A DNA stretch of 64,000 bases from Arthrobacter sp. H35-D1 (GCF_030063185.1 NZ_JASISP010000021.1:1-64000), one strand, 5' to 3'; counted from the stretch's first letter, positions 8,228-17,219 are shown. The notes: generated by a model not told the origin, from the letters alone. Made by a program: numbers and translations.

Positions 8228-9658
8228 TTGCTGATCAGCATCACCCTCGAGCCGGGGGCTGATTCCCCCATCGATGCCACGGCTTTGTCCCATCTACTGC
8301 GCAAGCACCCCGGGCGCTTGCAAACTTTTGAGTTGCCGGTGGGCAATGCCCACGTGTTTTACCCGGAGTATTCCCCGCAACGAACCACGGCGGTCCTGCT
8401 GTTGGAGGTTGATGCCATCGGTTTGGTCCGCAACAAGCGCTTCCGTGGCGACAACGGTGTGCTGGACTACTACATCAATGACAGACCGTACACGGCCTCC
8501 AGCCTGTTGGCCGTGGCCCTGGGCAGGGTGCTGCGAAACGCCATGACGCCCACCAGCGAGGCCTACCCGGAGTTGGCCGACACCCCGCTGCCGCTGCGAC
8601 TTGTTGTGCCGGTGATCTCCACCCGCGGCCGTGACGGGCACGATCTGGCCGAGCGCTTGTTCGCCCCCTTGGGCTGGACCATCGAGCAGCGGCCCATCGC
8701 CCTGGACGAGATGTACCCCTTGTGGGAGGACTCGCGCTACAGCAGTCTGGTGCTCACCGGGTCGGCGCCCTTGCATGTGGCCCTGCGTCAGCTTTATGTT
8801 CTGCTGCCGGTACTGGACGACAGCAAGCACTATTGGGTCAGTGATGACGAGGCCGAGAAATTGGTGCGTCAAGGCGAGGGCTGGCTGCCCGGGCATCCCG
8901 AACGCGCCTTGATCTCCCACCGGTATCTGGCCCACCAAAAAGATTTGGTGGCTGCGGCCGATACACGCATTGCCGGAGAATCAACTGCGTCCGTTGAAAG
9001 CACGACGCCGCTGCCCCCTTCCCCTGGTGCGTCGGCTGGTGCGTCAGTACAGCCGTTGCGCGTGCAACGTGCGGAGGCGGTCCTGACGGCGCTGAAGGAT
9101 TGCGGTGCCCGGCAGGTGGTGGATGTGGGCTCGGGGTCGGGTGCTTTGCTGCGCCGGATGCGAAAGGATGGCTTCTTCACACGAATCCTCGGCACGGATG
9201 TATCAGCCCGGTCGCTGGAACAAGCCGCCCGCGTCATGAACGTGGATGAGCTCGCTGACACCGACAGGGCTCGGATCACGTTGCTGCACAGCTCCGTGCT
9301 GTACCGCGACGAACGGATCGCGGGCTTTGATGCGGCCGTGTTGATGGAGGTCATTGAACATATCGAACCAAGCAGGCTTTCCGCGCTGGAGGATTCGATA
9401 TTTGCCGGGGCCGCGCCGGCCAACGTGATCGTGACCACCCCGAACTCCGAGTACAACCACTTGTATCCGGCGCTGGCCCATGGAGGCATGCGGCATGATG
9501 ACCACCGATTCGAATGGACGCGGGCCGAGTTCACCCAATGGGCGGAAGGGGTGGCAGAACGCCATGGCTACGGCGTCGAGTACCGCCCCGTGGGTGAAAC
9601 TTCCCTGAGCTCCGGCGCCCCCACCCAGATGGCAATCTTCCGAAAGGCAGGAGCATGA
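8228..9658 (+). CDS. hen1: 3'-terminal RNA ribose 2'-O-methyltransferase Hen1
   Basis: Bacterial Hen1 methylates the 2'-OH at the 3' end of a cleaved RNA before Pnkp reseals it, which protects the repaired site. The N-terminal domain (about 1-240; LLRKHPGRLQTFELPVGNAHVFYPE, LLLEVDAIGLVR) is the part known to support the Pnkp ligase. The C-terminal methyltransferase has VDVGSGSGALLRRM near 297, the Mn-binding EVIEHIEPSRL near 374-384 and HDDHRFEW near 424. A TTG at 8228 is preferred because GGAAGGTGA precedes it; the frame extends to 8144 and an ATG lies at 8213. The stop overlaps the Pnkp start as ATGA. Confidence 0.93.
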   Translation: MLISITLEPGADSPIDATALSHLLRKHPGRLQTFELPVGNAHVFYPEYSPQRTTAVLLLEVDAIGLVRNKRFRGDNGVLDYYINDRPYTASSLLAVALGRVLRNAMTPTSEAYPELADTPLPLRLVVPVISTRGRDGHDLAERLFAPLGWTIEQRPIALDEMYPLWEDSRYSSLVLTGSAPLHVALRQLYVLLPVLDDSKHYWVSDDEAEKLVRQGEGWLPGHPERALISHRYLAHQKDLVAAADTRIAGESTASVESTTPLPPSPGASAGASVQPLRVQRAEAVLTALKDCGARQVVDVGSGSGALLRRMRKDGFFTRILGTDVSARSLEQAARVMNVDELADTDRARITLLHSSVLYRDERIAGFDAAVLMEVIEHIEPSRLSALEDSIFAGAAPANVIVTTPNSEYNHLYPALAHGGMRHDDHRFEWTRAEFTQWAEGVAERHGYGVEYRPVGETSLSSGAPTQMAIFRKAGA

Positions 9659-12177
9659 GCGAGATTCAGATCCCGGAGGTCGGGCTGGTGCTGCTGGTCG
9701 GTGTTTCCGGTTCGGGCAAGTCCAGCTTCGCGGCGAGGCACTTTGGTGACTTCGAGGTGCTCTCCAGCGATTACTTCCGGGGGCTGGTGGGCAACGATGT
9801 GACGGACCAATCCGTGACCCCGGCGGCTTTCGAGGCCTTGAACTTCGTGGCCACCAAGCGCTTGGAAGCCGGCCTGCTGACAGTGGTGGATGCCACCAAT
9901 GTCCAGCCCTCCGCCCGGCAGAAATTAGTGGACGTGGCCCGGGCGCAGGACGTGTTGGTTTCGGCGATTGTGCTGGATGTGCCGCTGAAGCTGTGCCTGG
10001 AACGCAATGAGGGCCGTGGCGCCCGGACGGTCGCACCCACGGTGATTGACCGCCAACACCGGCAGCTGGTCAAGTCCCTGCGTGGAATGCGCCGGGAGGG
10101 TTTCCTCCGTGTACATGTGTTGTCCTCGCAGGAAGAAGTCGACGGCGTGGAGATCCACCGACACAAGCTGCTCAATGACTTCCGCGACGAGCATGGGCCG
10201 TTCGACGTGATCGGGGATGTCCACGGCTGCCTGGATGAGCTGTTGCTGCTGCTTGAGGAACTCGGTTACACAGTGGGCCATGATGAAGCCGGCCGTGCCA
10301 CGGATGCCGCACATCCCCAAGAGCGCCGGGTGATTTTCGTGGGAGACCTGGTGGACCGCGGTCCTGACTCGGCCGGTGTATTGCGGCTCGCCATGGGCAT
10401 GGTGGGCAATGGCCACGCCCTGTGTGTGCCGGGCAACCATGAGGACAAGCTGGTGCGCGCGTTGCGCGGGCGCAAGGTTGCCCTGACCCACGGGCTGGAC
10501 GCAACACTGGCCCAGCTGGCCGAGCAGGAGGAAGGATTTGGCCGCAAGGTAGCCGACTTCTGCGACCGGTTGGTTTCCCACATGGTGCTGGATGACGGCA
10601 AGCTGGTGATCGCCCACGCAGGGCTGATTCAGCAGTACCATGGCCGGGCCTCCAAACGGGTGCGTGCCTTTGCCCTGTTTGGGCAGGTGACCGGAGAAAT
10701 CGACGATTACGGCCTGCCGGTGCGCCACCCTTGGGCCAACGAGTACCGCGGGGACGCGATGGTGCTCTACGGACACACGCCCGTCACCGAGGTGGCCTGG
10801 ATCAATAACACCGCTTGCTTGGATACCGGCTGCGTATTCGGCGGTGCACTGAGTGCCATGCGGTATCCCGAACGCGAGGTGGTCCAAGTCCGGGCCCCAA
10901 AGCAGTACTGCGAACCTGGAAGGCCGCTTGAATCCCCGCGCGGTCCGGAACGCGAGCCCGGTGTTCTCTCCATCGAGGACGTCTCAGGCTCGCTGCACTT
11001 GAGGTCCGAGGGTCTGGGGACGGTAAGGATCAACGAGGCCCAGGCTGCCGGTGCATTGGAAACCATGAGCCGATTTGCCATAGACCCGCGGTGGCTGTGC
11101 TATCTGCCGCCCACCATGTCCCCGTCCGAGTCCTCATCCCAGCCCGGTTATTTGGAGCACCCGGACGAAGCGTTTGCCTACTTCCGGCGCCAAGGCGTGA
11201 CGCAGCTGGTCTGCGAGGAGAAGCACATGGGCTCACGCGCGGTGATGCTGCTGTCTCGAAACCCCGGACGATTCGACGCGCCCGAAGACTGGCTGGGTGT
11301 GCTGCATACCCGCACCGGGCGTCAGTTTCTGGAAGCTGAGCATGAACGCCGGGTCCTGTTGCAGGCCCACGAAGCCGCGGAACGCGCCGGGCTGTGGGAC
11401 GAGCTGGGCAGCGATTGGCTGATTCTCGATGGCGAGTTGATGCCGTGGTCGCTGAAGGCAGAGCCATTGATCAAAGAAACTTACGCCTCCGTGGGCGCCG
11501 CAGCCATTGCAGCAACCGATGCCGCCGTGGCGGTGTTGGATTGTACGGCCAACACTGGCATTGACGTCCAGGACCTGCTCGCGCGTACCCGTACTCGTCA
11601 GTCGAACGCCAAGGCCTTCCGGGACTCCTACAGGCGTTATGTAGGTTCCGCCGACGAGCTGCGTTTCGCCGCTTTTCAAGTACTGGCTGCCGAAGGCCGG
11701 AGCTTTGAGACCCGGGACCACGGGTGGCACTTGGAAATCAGCGACAGGCTCGCTGCGGTGGGACCCAACCTCTTTGCCCCAACCCGGTACCTCCGTGTGG
11801 ATCTGAGCCAGGACAAGGATTTGGAGACCGCGGTGCGCTGGTGGGAAGAGGCAACAGCTGCTGGTTCCGAAGGCATGGTGGTCAAGCCGTGGCAGAACCT
11901 GACCAAGGCGAAGCGCGGCTGGGTGCAACCGGGTATCAAGGTTCGCGGCAAGGAATATTTGCGGTTGATCTATGGCCCGGACTACTTGGAGGAAGTCAAT
12001 CTGGAACGCCTGCGTCAGCGTGCCACGGACAAGAAGCGCAATCGTGCCCTGCATGAGTACATTCTGGGGCTTGAAGCCTTGCGGCTGACGTCTGCGGGAG
12101 CACCACTGTGGAAGATCCATCAAATGGTCTTTGGAGTCCTTGCGCTGGAATCCGAGCCCCTGGACCCCCGGTTGTAG
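9655..12177 (+). CDS. pnkp: Polynucleotide kinase-phosphatase-ligase Pnkp
   Basis: A three-domain RNA repair enzyme of 840 residues. The N-terminal kinase has the P-loop GVSGSGKS (16-23) and phosphorylates 5'-OH ends. The central metallophosphatase has DVIGDVHGCLDE near 183-194, GDLVDRGPDS and PGNHEDK near 258-264, and removes 2',3'-cyclic or 3' phosphates. The C-terminal adenylyltransferase-ligase has its nucleotidyl lysine in EEKHMGSR (K about 523), DGELMPW and EGMVVKP. With Hen1 directly upstream and overlapping by 4 nt, the operon should heal, methylate and seal RNAs cut by ribotoxins. All three active-site sets look intact. Confidence 0.95.
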   Translation: MSEIQIPEVGLVLLVGVSGSGKSSFAARHFGDFEVLSSDYFRGLVGNDVTDQSVTPAAFEALNFVATKRLEAGLLTVVDATNVQPSARQKLVDVARAQDVLVSAIVLDVPLKLCLERNEGRGARTVAPTVIDRQHRQLVKSLRGMRREGFLRVHVLSSQEEVDGVEIHRHKLLNDFRDEHGPFDVIGDVHGCLDELLLLLEELGYTVGHDEAGRATDAAHPQERRVIFVGDLVDRGPDSAGVLRLAMGMVGNGHALCVPGNHEDKLVRALRGRKVALTHGLDATLAQLAEQEEGFGRKVADFCDRLVSHMVLDDGKLVIAHAGLIQQYHGRASKRVRAFALFGQVTGEIDDYGLPVRHPWANEYRGDAMVLYGHTPVTEVAWINNTACLDTGCVFGGALSAMRYPEREVVQVRAPKQYCEPGRPLESPRGPEREPGVLSIEDVSGSLHLRSEGLGTVRINEAQAAGALETMSRFAIDPRWLCYLPPTMSPSESSSQPGYLEHPDEAFAYFRRQGVTQLVCEEKHMGSRAVMLLSRNPGRFDAPEDWLGVLHTRTGRQFLEAEHERRVLLQAHEAAERAGLWDELGSDWLILDGELMPWSLKAEPLIKETYASVGAAAIAATDAAVAVLDCTANTGIDVQDLLARTRTRQSNAKAFRDSYRRYVGSADELRFAAFQVLAAEGRSFETRDHGWHLEISDRLAAVGPNLFAPTRYLRVDLSQDKDLETAVRWWEEATAAGSEGMVVKPWQNLTKAKRGWVQPGIKVRGKEYLRLIYGPDYLEEVNLERLRQRATDKKRNRALHEYILGLEALRLTSAGAPLWKIHQMVFGVLALESEPLDPRL

Positions 12178-12259
12178 TTGGGACAGGGGTACCCTCACGG
12201 GGCGGTGTGCACACGGCGTATTTCATTCAGGTGCCTGTGCAGTTGAGGTTCTTGTTGGG

Positions 12260-12724
12260 CTATCGAGCGCTGAGGGCATGGGTGCCTGCCTGATGCCGGG
12301 CCTTGAATCCGATGGCTACCGCACTCAAGCAGGCTGTTGCCTCCACGATGACTGCCACGACTCCGAGGGGTTCAAGCCAGTTGCCAATGTCGTCGCCTAT
12401 TTGCGGCAGCCCAATGGTGCGGGAGATGACGTAGCCAAGGATGGCCAGCCCCATTACGGCGGCGGTGCCGAAGTAGGCCGCTGGGACGTCGTGGAGGGCA
12501 AGCACAGTTGCGAGGACAAAGCTGGCAGCAGTGAGGACTATGAACAAGACCCCGATGTACGGCGCTTCATGGAGATGGGTTGGAATGACGGGAATATGTG
12601 CTGCACCTGCCACTGCCAAAGCGATCACAGGAAGTACCCGCAGCGGGTGCTTGACTGGGCTGCCAAACAGTGGGTTGCGGTTCATGCTGGAGCGGTAATT
12701 TGTGGGTTTGGTTTCCGTTGCCAT
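12260..12724 (-). CDS. Small polytopic membrane protein
   Basis: Read from ATG 12724 (154 residues; the frame is open further upstream, but that stretch is highly charged and unlikely to be coding). About four membrane segments are visible: RVLPVIALAVAGAAHIPV, GVLFIVLTAASFVLATVLAL, AAYFGTAAVMGLAILGYVI and LGVVAVIVEATACLSAVAIGF, with a His-rich first loop (HIPVIPTHLHEAP). No family name is evident, though the pattern recurs in actinobacterial hypothetical proteins. It is convergent with the Hen1-Pnkp operon and stands alone. Confidence 0.65.
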   Translation of the reverse strand: MATETKPTNYRSSMNRNPLFGSPVKHPLRVLPVIALAVAGAAHIPVIPTHLHEAPYIGVLFIVLTAASFVLATVLALHDVPAAYFGTAAVMGLAILGYVISRTIGLPQIGDDIGNWLEPLGVVAVIVEATACLSAVAIGFKARHQAGTHALSAR

Positions 12725-12948
12725 GGCTTTGCCGATCGAGATCGTGGCGCCCCGGGACTGGTGCACCTGAAATTTCCGTGTCCGCCGACGGGTTTCGGGG
12801 ACATGAGTTATTCGTTGCCGCGGGCGGTTCGGTTTGTCCTCGCAGGCAAATATTTCGTTGAGCTGCTCGCTGCGCTGCGGTAGGGTCACTCATCCACTCT
12901 TCGGTTGAATTCGCCCACGGGACCCGAAGGCTGATTCCTATTTCTATC

Positions 12949-13281
12949 TCACAGGATCGGCCAAGAGCCAGACTCGTTCCCTTGTGACATCCAGTAGTCG
13001 TTGATGGCCTGCACAGCCTGCGCCTTTGTCATCGCGGCAACGATGTGTTCATCAATGCCAGCGGTATGGGTGAGCTGCCAGACCAGTGCAAGGGGAAGCG
13101 TCGCAGCAGACACTGGCACAGCACCGCGTGCAGGTATGACTCCGTCCTCAACGCAAGCCCAAAACTCATCATCTCCAACCATGAGCTGGTCCTGGAGAAT
13201 ATGGTTCCAGACTAATTCCCACTGTTCTCTCACACAGAACTTCTCGTGGTCATCCCGTCCACCGAGGAGGCGTACGCTCAC
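12949..13281 (-). pseudogene. Toxin-like partner gene, probably internally deleted
   Basis: A GTG at 13281 overlaps the upstream antitoxin stop (13278-13280) as GTGA. The frame gives 110 residues including REKF-like text (HEKFCVREQWELV), WNHILQDQLMVGDDEFWACVEDGV and VAAMTKAQAVQAINDYW. That pattern is common in an actinobacterial family often labelled cytotoxic translational repressor of a toxin-antitoxin system. In the relatives I recall, some 35-40 residues separate the ELV and WNHIL segments; here they are fused, so a central deletion is likely. The label rests on memory of the family, and the assignment as a toxin is uncertain. A functional short variant cannot be excluded. Confidence 0.5.
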
Positions 13282-13578
13282 GCCACGGAACCGGTGAGCC
13301 AAGTGGTCAACTGCCCATCCGTGGAGAGACCAACAAGCTGGACCAATGCCCAATTCATCCGATGGTTGGGCGCGGCATGTAAATGGTCTTCCCAATCTTG
13401 GGCATACTCCCGCAATGCGTCCACATAGTCCGCCAGGGCCTCCCCCCAGTTCCGTGGCCTCCGCAGCAAACGACTGCCCGGGCATAAAGACAGCCCACGC
13501 CCCATCCTCGTTCACGACCTGAATATTCGGCACTACCGTCAACGCGAGATAGCGGCGCAGGCTCTCACCATGGACCAC
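13278..13578 (-). pseudogene. Antitoxin-like gene with a +1 frameshift in a G6/C6 run
   Basis: The first part reads LTVVPNIQVVNEDGAWAVF and QSFAAEATELG in one frame; the continuation EALADYVDALREYAQDWEDHL, HRMNWALVQLVGL and TTWLTG is in the next frame. Together they match a short antitoxin commonly annotated in actinobacteria as prevent-host-death-like. The join falls in six C residues at 13442-13447 (+ strand); five would restore one frame. Either a real disabling indel or a sequence error explains it. The stop overlaps the start of the toxin-like partner, so the pair was an operon. Confidence 0.55.
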
Positions 13579-13938
13579 GGCCGCCGGCGCCCGGTCCGGG
13601 CGGCTGATTGTGGACAGTCCGCCCCGTTCGCTGGAATTCAGGATCGCTTTGAGCGACTCCCGTTGTCATTTTCAGAAGTCGAGTGCACAAAATGCACAGC
13701 CTGCTACCTTCGATCATTTAAGAAGGTGATGACTCGTGGACCCGCTGGCCGGGACCAATCTAGTGCCATGAATTATCACCCCAAACTGCCACCACTTAAT
13801 CCTTTTCCCACAGAGGGTTCCCCAGTGGGCATGACGCGACTGGCCTCTACACCTAGAAGTTTGACTGCTAGAACATACTGGAGGTGGGCCGGGAGCAAGT
13901 GAATGTTTGAATCAAGAGGCGTTGGGTAGTCTTGATTG
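13579..13938. other. Intergenic between TA remnant and DUF1016 gene
   Basis: No gene is supported. A short perfect inverted repeat, GTGCA-CAAAA-TGCAC, lies at 13683-13697 about 105 bp upstream of the antitoxin-like gene and could be its operator. The + strand frame at 13570-13902 looks like a shadow. Confidence 0.35.
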
Positions 13939-14970
13939 ATGAGATCCGGCGACCTTTCCCCTCTTCCCGAAGACTATGCCCAGGTGCTGGCATCGCTGAA
14001 GGATCGGGTCCGTGAAGCAAGGATTACCGCCCAGCGCAGAGTCAATTCGGAACTCATTAGCCTGTACTGGGGCGTTGGGCAGCAAATACTTGCGCATCAA
14101 GACAACCAAGGATGGGGTGCCGGCGTCATCCGCCGTTTGGCTGAGGACCTGCGCACCGAGTTTCCTCTGATGAAGGGTTTTTCCCAACGCAACCTGCAGT
14201 ACATGCGGACCATGGCCAGCGCTTGGGGACCTGAGTCAAATGTGCCACAGCTTGTGGCGCAATTGCCGTGGGGACACATCCGCACCATTCTGGACAAGGC
14301 AGAAACCCCTCAAGCGCGTGATTGGTATGCAGCCGCCGCCGTGGAATTCGGCTGGTCCCGCAATGTCCTGCTGAACATGATGATGAATCGTTCCATGGAA
14401 CGCACGGGGACCGCGCCGTCTAACTTCACGCAACATTTGGCTGCCGTGGACTCGGAACTGGCACAACAAGTGGCCAAGGACCCTTATGCCTTTGAGTTTC
14501 TGGGGCTCTCCGGCGAGGTGGCAGAAAGAGACTTGGAACAGGCGCTCATGGACCGCATCGTGGAGACACTGCGGGAATTGGGCCCAGGATTCGCCTTCGT
14601 CGGCCGCCAAGTTCATATGGAAGTGGACGGAGATGACTTTTACATCGATCTCTTGTTCTTCCATGTCGAGCAGCTGCGCTACTTCGTCATCGAACTAAAA
14701 ACAGGGAAGTTCCAACCCGAATTCGCCGGGAAACTGAATTTCTATGTCGCGTTGGTCGATGACAAACTACGACGCCAAGCTCACGAGCCGACAGTCGGAA
14801 TTCTCATCTGCGGCAGCAAGAACGATCACACCGTTCGATACGCTCTGGGACGTTCCACCTCACCCATGGCTGTGGCCGCTTACACCTATGATCAGCTCAC
14901 CAGCGAGGATCGTGCGATACTCCCACCAGAGGAACAGCTCACCGCAGCCCTCGATACCCTCCCGGAATGA
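13939..14970 (+). CDS. PDDEXK nuclease domain protein, DUF1016/YhcG family
   Basis: A 343-residue protein. The N-terminal half is the DUF1016-N helical domain (ITAQRRVNSELISLYWGVGQQIL, then LAEDLRTEFPLMKGFSQRNLQYM and QLPWGHIRTILDK). The C-terminal half is a PD-(D/E)XK fold (DDFYIDLLFFH with the Asp, VIELKTGKFQPEFAGKL with the E-x-K). YhcG-type proteins are found beside restriction and defence genes; their exact function is unsettled. Here it stands alone in a stretch of toxin-antitoxin genes, with no restriction partner. ATG 13939 is adjacent to a TTG at 13936, and either may start it. All expected catalytic residues are present. Confidence 0.85.
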   Translation: MRSGDLSPLPEDYAQVLASLKDRVREARITAQRRVNSELISLYWGVGQQILAHQDNQGWGAGVIRRLAEDLRTEFPLMKGFSQRNLQYMRTMASAWGPESNVPQLVAQLPWGHIRTILDKAETPQARDWYAAAAVEFGWSRNVLLNMMMNRSMERTGTAPSNFTQHLAAVDSELAQQVAKDPYAFEFLGLSGEVAERDLEQALMDRIVETLRELGPGFAFVGRQVHMEVDGDDFYIDLLFFHVEQLRYFVIELKTGKFQPEFAGKLNFYVALVDDKLRRQAHEPTVGILICGSKNDHTVRYALGRSTSPMAVAAYTYDQLTSEDRAILPPEEQLTAALDTLPE

Positions 14971-15129
14971 GCAATCCTGAGCGCGGGGACAAAGCACCCG
15001 GCTAGAAACCCTGCTGCTACATGACCAGCAATGAAGAGCGAAGCCTCGACCGTCCCACTCAGCGTTCCCCTATGACGCGTTGCTTATGGCCAGCCGGACA
15101 CGAGTTGGTATACTCGCCAACTGTTGCCG

Positions 15130-15369
15130 TCAGTCGAGCATCGATAGGTACTGCGGCCGGCACTTCATCGCATGGATGAGTTCGTCGGTCCCGTCATCCC
15201 AGACCAGCACCACGAGTTCCAACAGCCTGCTTCGGGTATCAAATCCCAGACGAAGGAAACGCCGCGGATCTTCATCATCCAGCGGCACCTCCCGGAGCGG
15301 CCAAGAGGCTGCCTCTATCCCGTCCTCATCGCCGATTCCGTGCTTGTGCGCGGAGCCGCGAACGATCAT
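15130..15369 (-). CDS. Small toxin-like protein of a TA pair
   Basis: 79 residues. The pattern GSAHKHGIGDEDG..AA, PRRFLRLGFDTRSRLLELVVLVWDDG and LIHAMKCRPQYLSML belongs to a small actinobacterial family that is always found after a ribbon-helix-helix antitoxin and resembles BrnT-like or RelE-fold toxins in size and in its DxxGRLLELVVLV strand. No biochemical role is certain. The ATG at 15369 overlaps the antitoxin TGA as ATGA. The upstream antitoxin appears frameshifted near its start; loss of an antitoxin beside an intact toxin would normally be harmful, so either the toxin is weak or the frameshift is an error. Confidence 0.65.
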   Translation of the reverse strand: MIVRGSAHKHGIGDEDGIEAASWPLREVPLDDEDPRRFLRLGFDTRSRLLELVVLVWDDGTDELIHAMKCRPQYLSMLD

Positions 15370-15643
15370 GAGCTGGTAAGCGTGTTGTCTGTGTGCGCCC
15401 AGCTCGACAGCGCAGCGCGGAACGCCTCGGAGCGGTTCAGGTGCTCGCGCTCAGCGCGTTCCATGACTGCAGCAAGCTCCTCGGTGGTCAAGCGCACGGG
15501 CACGACCTGCGAAGCGGTTGCACCCCTGGCGGGGCGCCCCATGCGGGCCTTGAGGTCTTCGACGTCGTAGCCTGCCTCGGCTTCCTCGACCCACTGGTCG
15601 ATCTCGGCCTCCGAGACTGGCTGCCGTGTAGTTTTCGTTCCAT
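15366..15643 (-). pseudogene. Ribbon-helix-helix (CopG-type) antitoxin, apparent -1 frameshift at codon 4
   Basis: One frame reads TTRQPVSEAEIDQWVEEAE, DVEDLKARMGRPARG and VVPVRLTTEELAAVMERAE..NRSEAFRAAL, a typical RHH antitoxin of about 90 residues ending at 15366. That frame has no ATG, GTG or TTG. The natural start ATG at 15643 lies one frame off, and four T residues at 15632-15635 (+ strand; A4 in the gene) would need to be five to join MERK to TTRQP. A TACGAT -10-like box lies 7 nt before the ATG, so the original transcript was probably leaderless. Real decay or a homopolymer sequencing error are both possible. Confidence 0.6.
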
Positions 15644-16468
15644 GAGTACTATCGTAATACGAATCCCCTGGCGGAGCCAGAGTATCCAGCGAGCCGGTAC
15701 GCCAGAGTCAGCCCGTGACATAACATCTGGAATCCCTCATTGAAAAACTTGCCCATGCACCAGAGCAGCTTTGACCCTGAGCCGTCTTCCGTGAAGCCGT
15801 TTGCATGGGCGCGAGGTCTTCGACGTCGTCGCAAACCGCTGACCTGTAACCGCTGACACGAGAGTCCCAACACTAAGACTGCCCCAGCATCACGAGGCAA
15901 CAACGACTAGCTCCCTCGTGCCGTTAAAGGTTCCGCATTCGATCACGACGAACGGGCGATGCCGCCACCCGTGCCACGGCGTAGGCTGATGCCATGAACT
16001 ATGGGGCTGTGGGTGCCAAATCGCGCCAAGGTCTACCTACGAGACTGTCCCTACAATATGTCGGTCTATTCCAACCGAATCGACGAACCCTGTTCGTCCG
16101 CCAATTTACGTTGGTGGCTGTGAGGATCTGGTCCAGTATTTCGGTTATGAGGTCACGAGATTTCGCGTACCAATGGAGATCTCCTTCTTGCCGCCCACAA
16201 CTGGCGGCTTTACCAGCGGCACAGGAACTCGCCGGAGCCTTCTCCATCGGAGCTTCAAGGTGATCAGCCAGCGTAGGTTCGAGCTCGACGTCCCTAACGG
16301 GTCTGGGAAATTAACAAAACTCAGCTACGCCACTGAACACGACCACAAGGACGCCAATAGCCCTGCAAAGAATCCCGCGGATAGCTACACCTGCGATTCG
16401 TACCGATTTCAATATTTGAGGAGCAAGTGTCCCGCAGACCGTTCCGCACGCGGGACTGCCGCTATGTA
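15644..16468. other. Intergenic, remnants only
   Basis: No intact gene is supported. The minus strand at about 15812-15828 repeats a 17-base piece of the neighbouring antitoxin gene (also at 15552-15568) and encodes DDVEDLAPM, so part of that gene may have been duplicated and lost. Several overlapping frames from 15994 to 16472 have no family signature. Confidence 0.4.
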
Positions 16469-16729
16469 TTAGTGACCGTAGTGATATCGGCATCCGGCAA
16501 TGCGAATTTCATCAATGTCAATTTTGTACACGAGCCGATGTTCGTCGGTGATTCGTCGTGACCAGTAGCCATGAAAACCGTGCTTCAACGGTTCCGGCTT
16601 TCCGATGCCTTCGTTTCCGTTTCGTGCGATATCCCGCAGCAGGATGTTGATGCGTTTGAGGACCTTACGATCCTGTGTCTGCCACCACTCATAGTCGTCC
16701 CATGCGTCCTCGTCCCAGACCAACTTCAT
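16469..16729 (-). CDS. yoeB: YoeB/Txe-family mRNA interferase toxin
   Basis: 86 residues, the usual length. The family pattern is clear: MKLVWDEDAWDDYEWWQTQDRKVLKRINILL, IGKPEPLKHGFHGYWSRRITDEHRLVYK and the C-terminal CRYHYGH. YoeB toxins cut mRNA at the ribosomal A site when the labile antitoxin YefM is degraded; residues matching the catalytic Glu, Arg and His/Tyr cluster (KPEPL, SRRI, YHYG) are present. The ATG overlaps the yefM stop as ATGA. Confidence 0.93.
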   Translation of the reverse strand: MKLVWDEDAWDDYEWWQTQDRKVLKRINILLRDIARNGNEGIGKPEPLKHGFHGYWSRRITDEHRLVYKIDIDEIRIAGCRYHYGH

Positions 16730-16977
16730 TCTGTGATGTCGTGCTCGACGCCCTCACCAGATTCGAGCCGTTCTATTGCACCGAGGAGTCGCCTGGCATT
16801 CGTAGGGGATTTCAACAGATACGCGGTTTCTTTCAATGACTCATAATCATCTAGCGAGACGATGACCACTGGTTCGTGACCCGCGCGAGTGATGATGACT
16901 TCCTCGCGGTCATCGACCACAGCGGACAGCGTCGCAGCGTAGTTTGCTCGGGACTCTGAGTAAGTCATTGTGCGCAT
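16726..16977 (-). CDS. yefM: YefM/Phd-family antitoxin
   Basis: 83 residues starting MRTMTYSESRANYA, continuing VVDDREEVIITRAGHEPVVIVSLDDYESLKETAYLL, with an acidic C-terminal tail that would wrap the toxin. YefM neutralises YoeB and, with it, represses the operon through its N-terminal DNA-binding fold. GAAGGGAAC provides the ribosome binding site, and a perfect palindrome with GTACAA arms lies 17 bp upstream of the start. The order and ATGA overlap with yoeB are canonical. Confidence 0.93.
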   Translation of the reverse strand: MRTMTYSESRANYAATLSAVVDDREEVIITRAGHEPVVIVSLDDYESLKETAYLLKSPTNARRLLGAIERLESGEGVEHDITE

Positions 16978-16993
16978 GATGTTCCCTTCTTGA

Positions 16994-17011
16994 CGTACAA
17001 CTTATTGTACG
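16994..17011. promoter_or_regulatory. Palindromic operator of yefM-yoeB
   Basis: CGTACAA-CTTA-TTGTACG is a perfect inverted repeat just upstream of yefM. YefM-YoeB complexes elsewhere bind palindromes with a TGTACA core, so this is the likely autoregulatory site. The role is inferred from position and resemblance. Confidence 0.6.
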
Positions 17012-17219
17012 ACGTTGATTGATGTCCCGCAAGAGGTACATGACTGCTCCACAGGCCACTGCAGTCGGATCACGCCGTCGGACTTGGGTCTTCCCTTCGA
17101 AGCACGAGCCCGCCGGCGGCCTTGGCGAAACCACGATCGCAAGGGAATTACGGCAGTTGGAATATTTCGGTAGGGGGTGGTGTTAACTCGCAGCGAAGAC
17201 CGTACTACGTATTGAAAGA

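Noticed and set aside
16173-16472. 99-codon plus-strand frame before yoeB
   Set aside because: No family match, composition inconsistent along its length and no ribosome binding site; possibly old gene debris.
17012-17219. Possible rifampicin-associated element upstream of the HelD-type gene
   Set aside because: The expected inverted-repeat element could not be found by eye in the 200 bp before the start.
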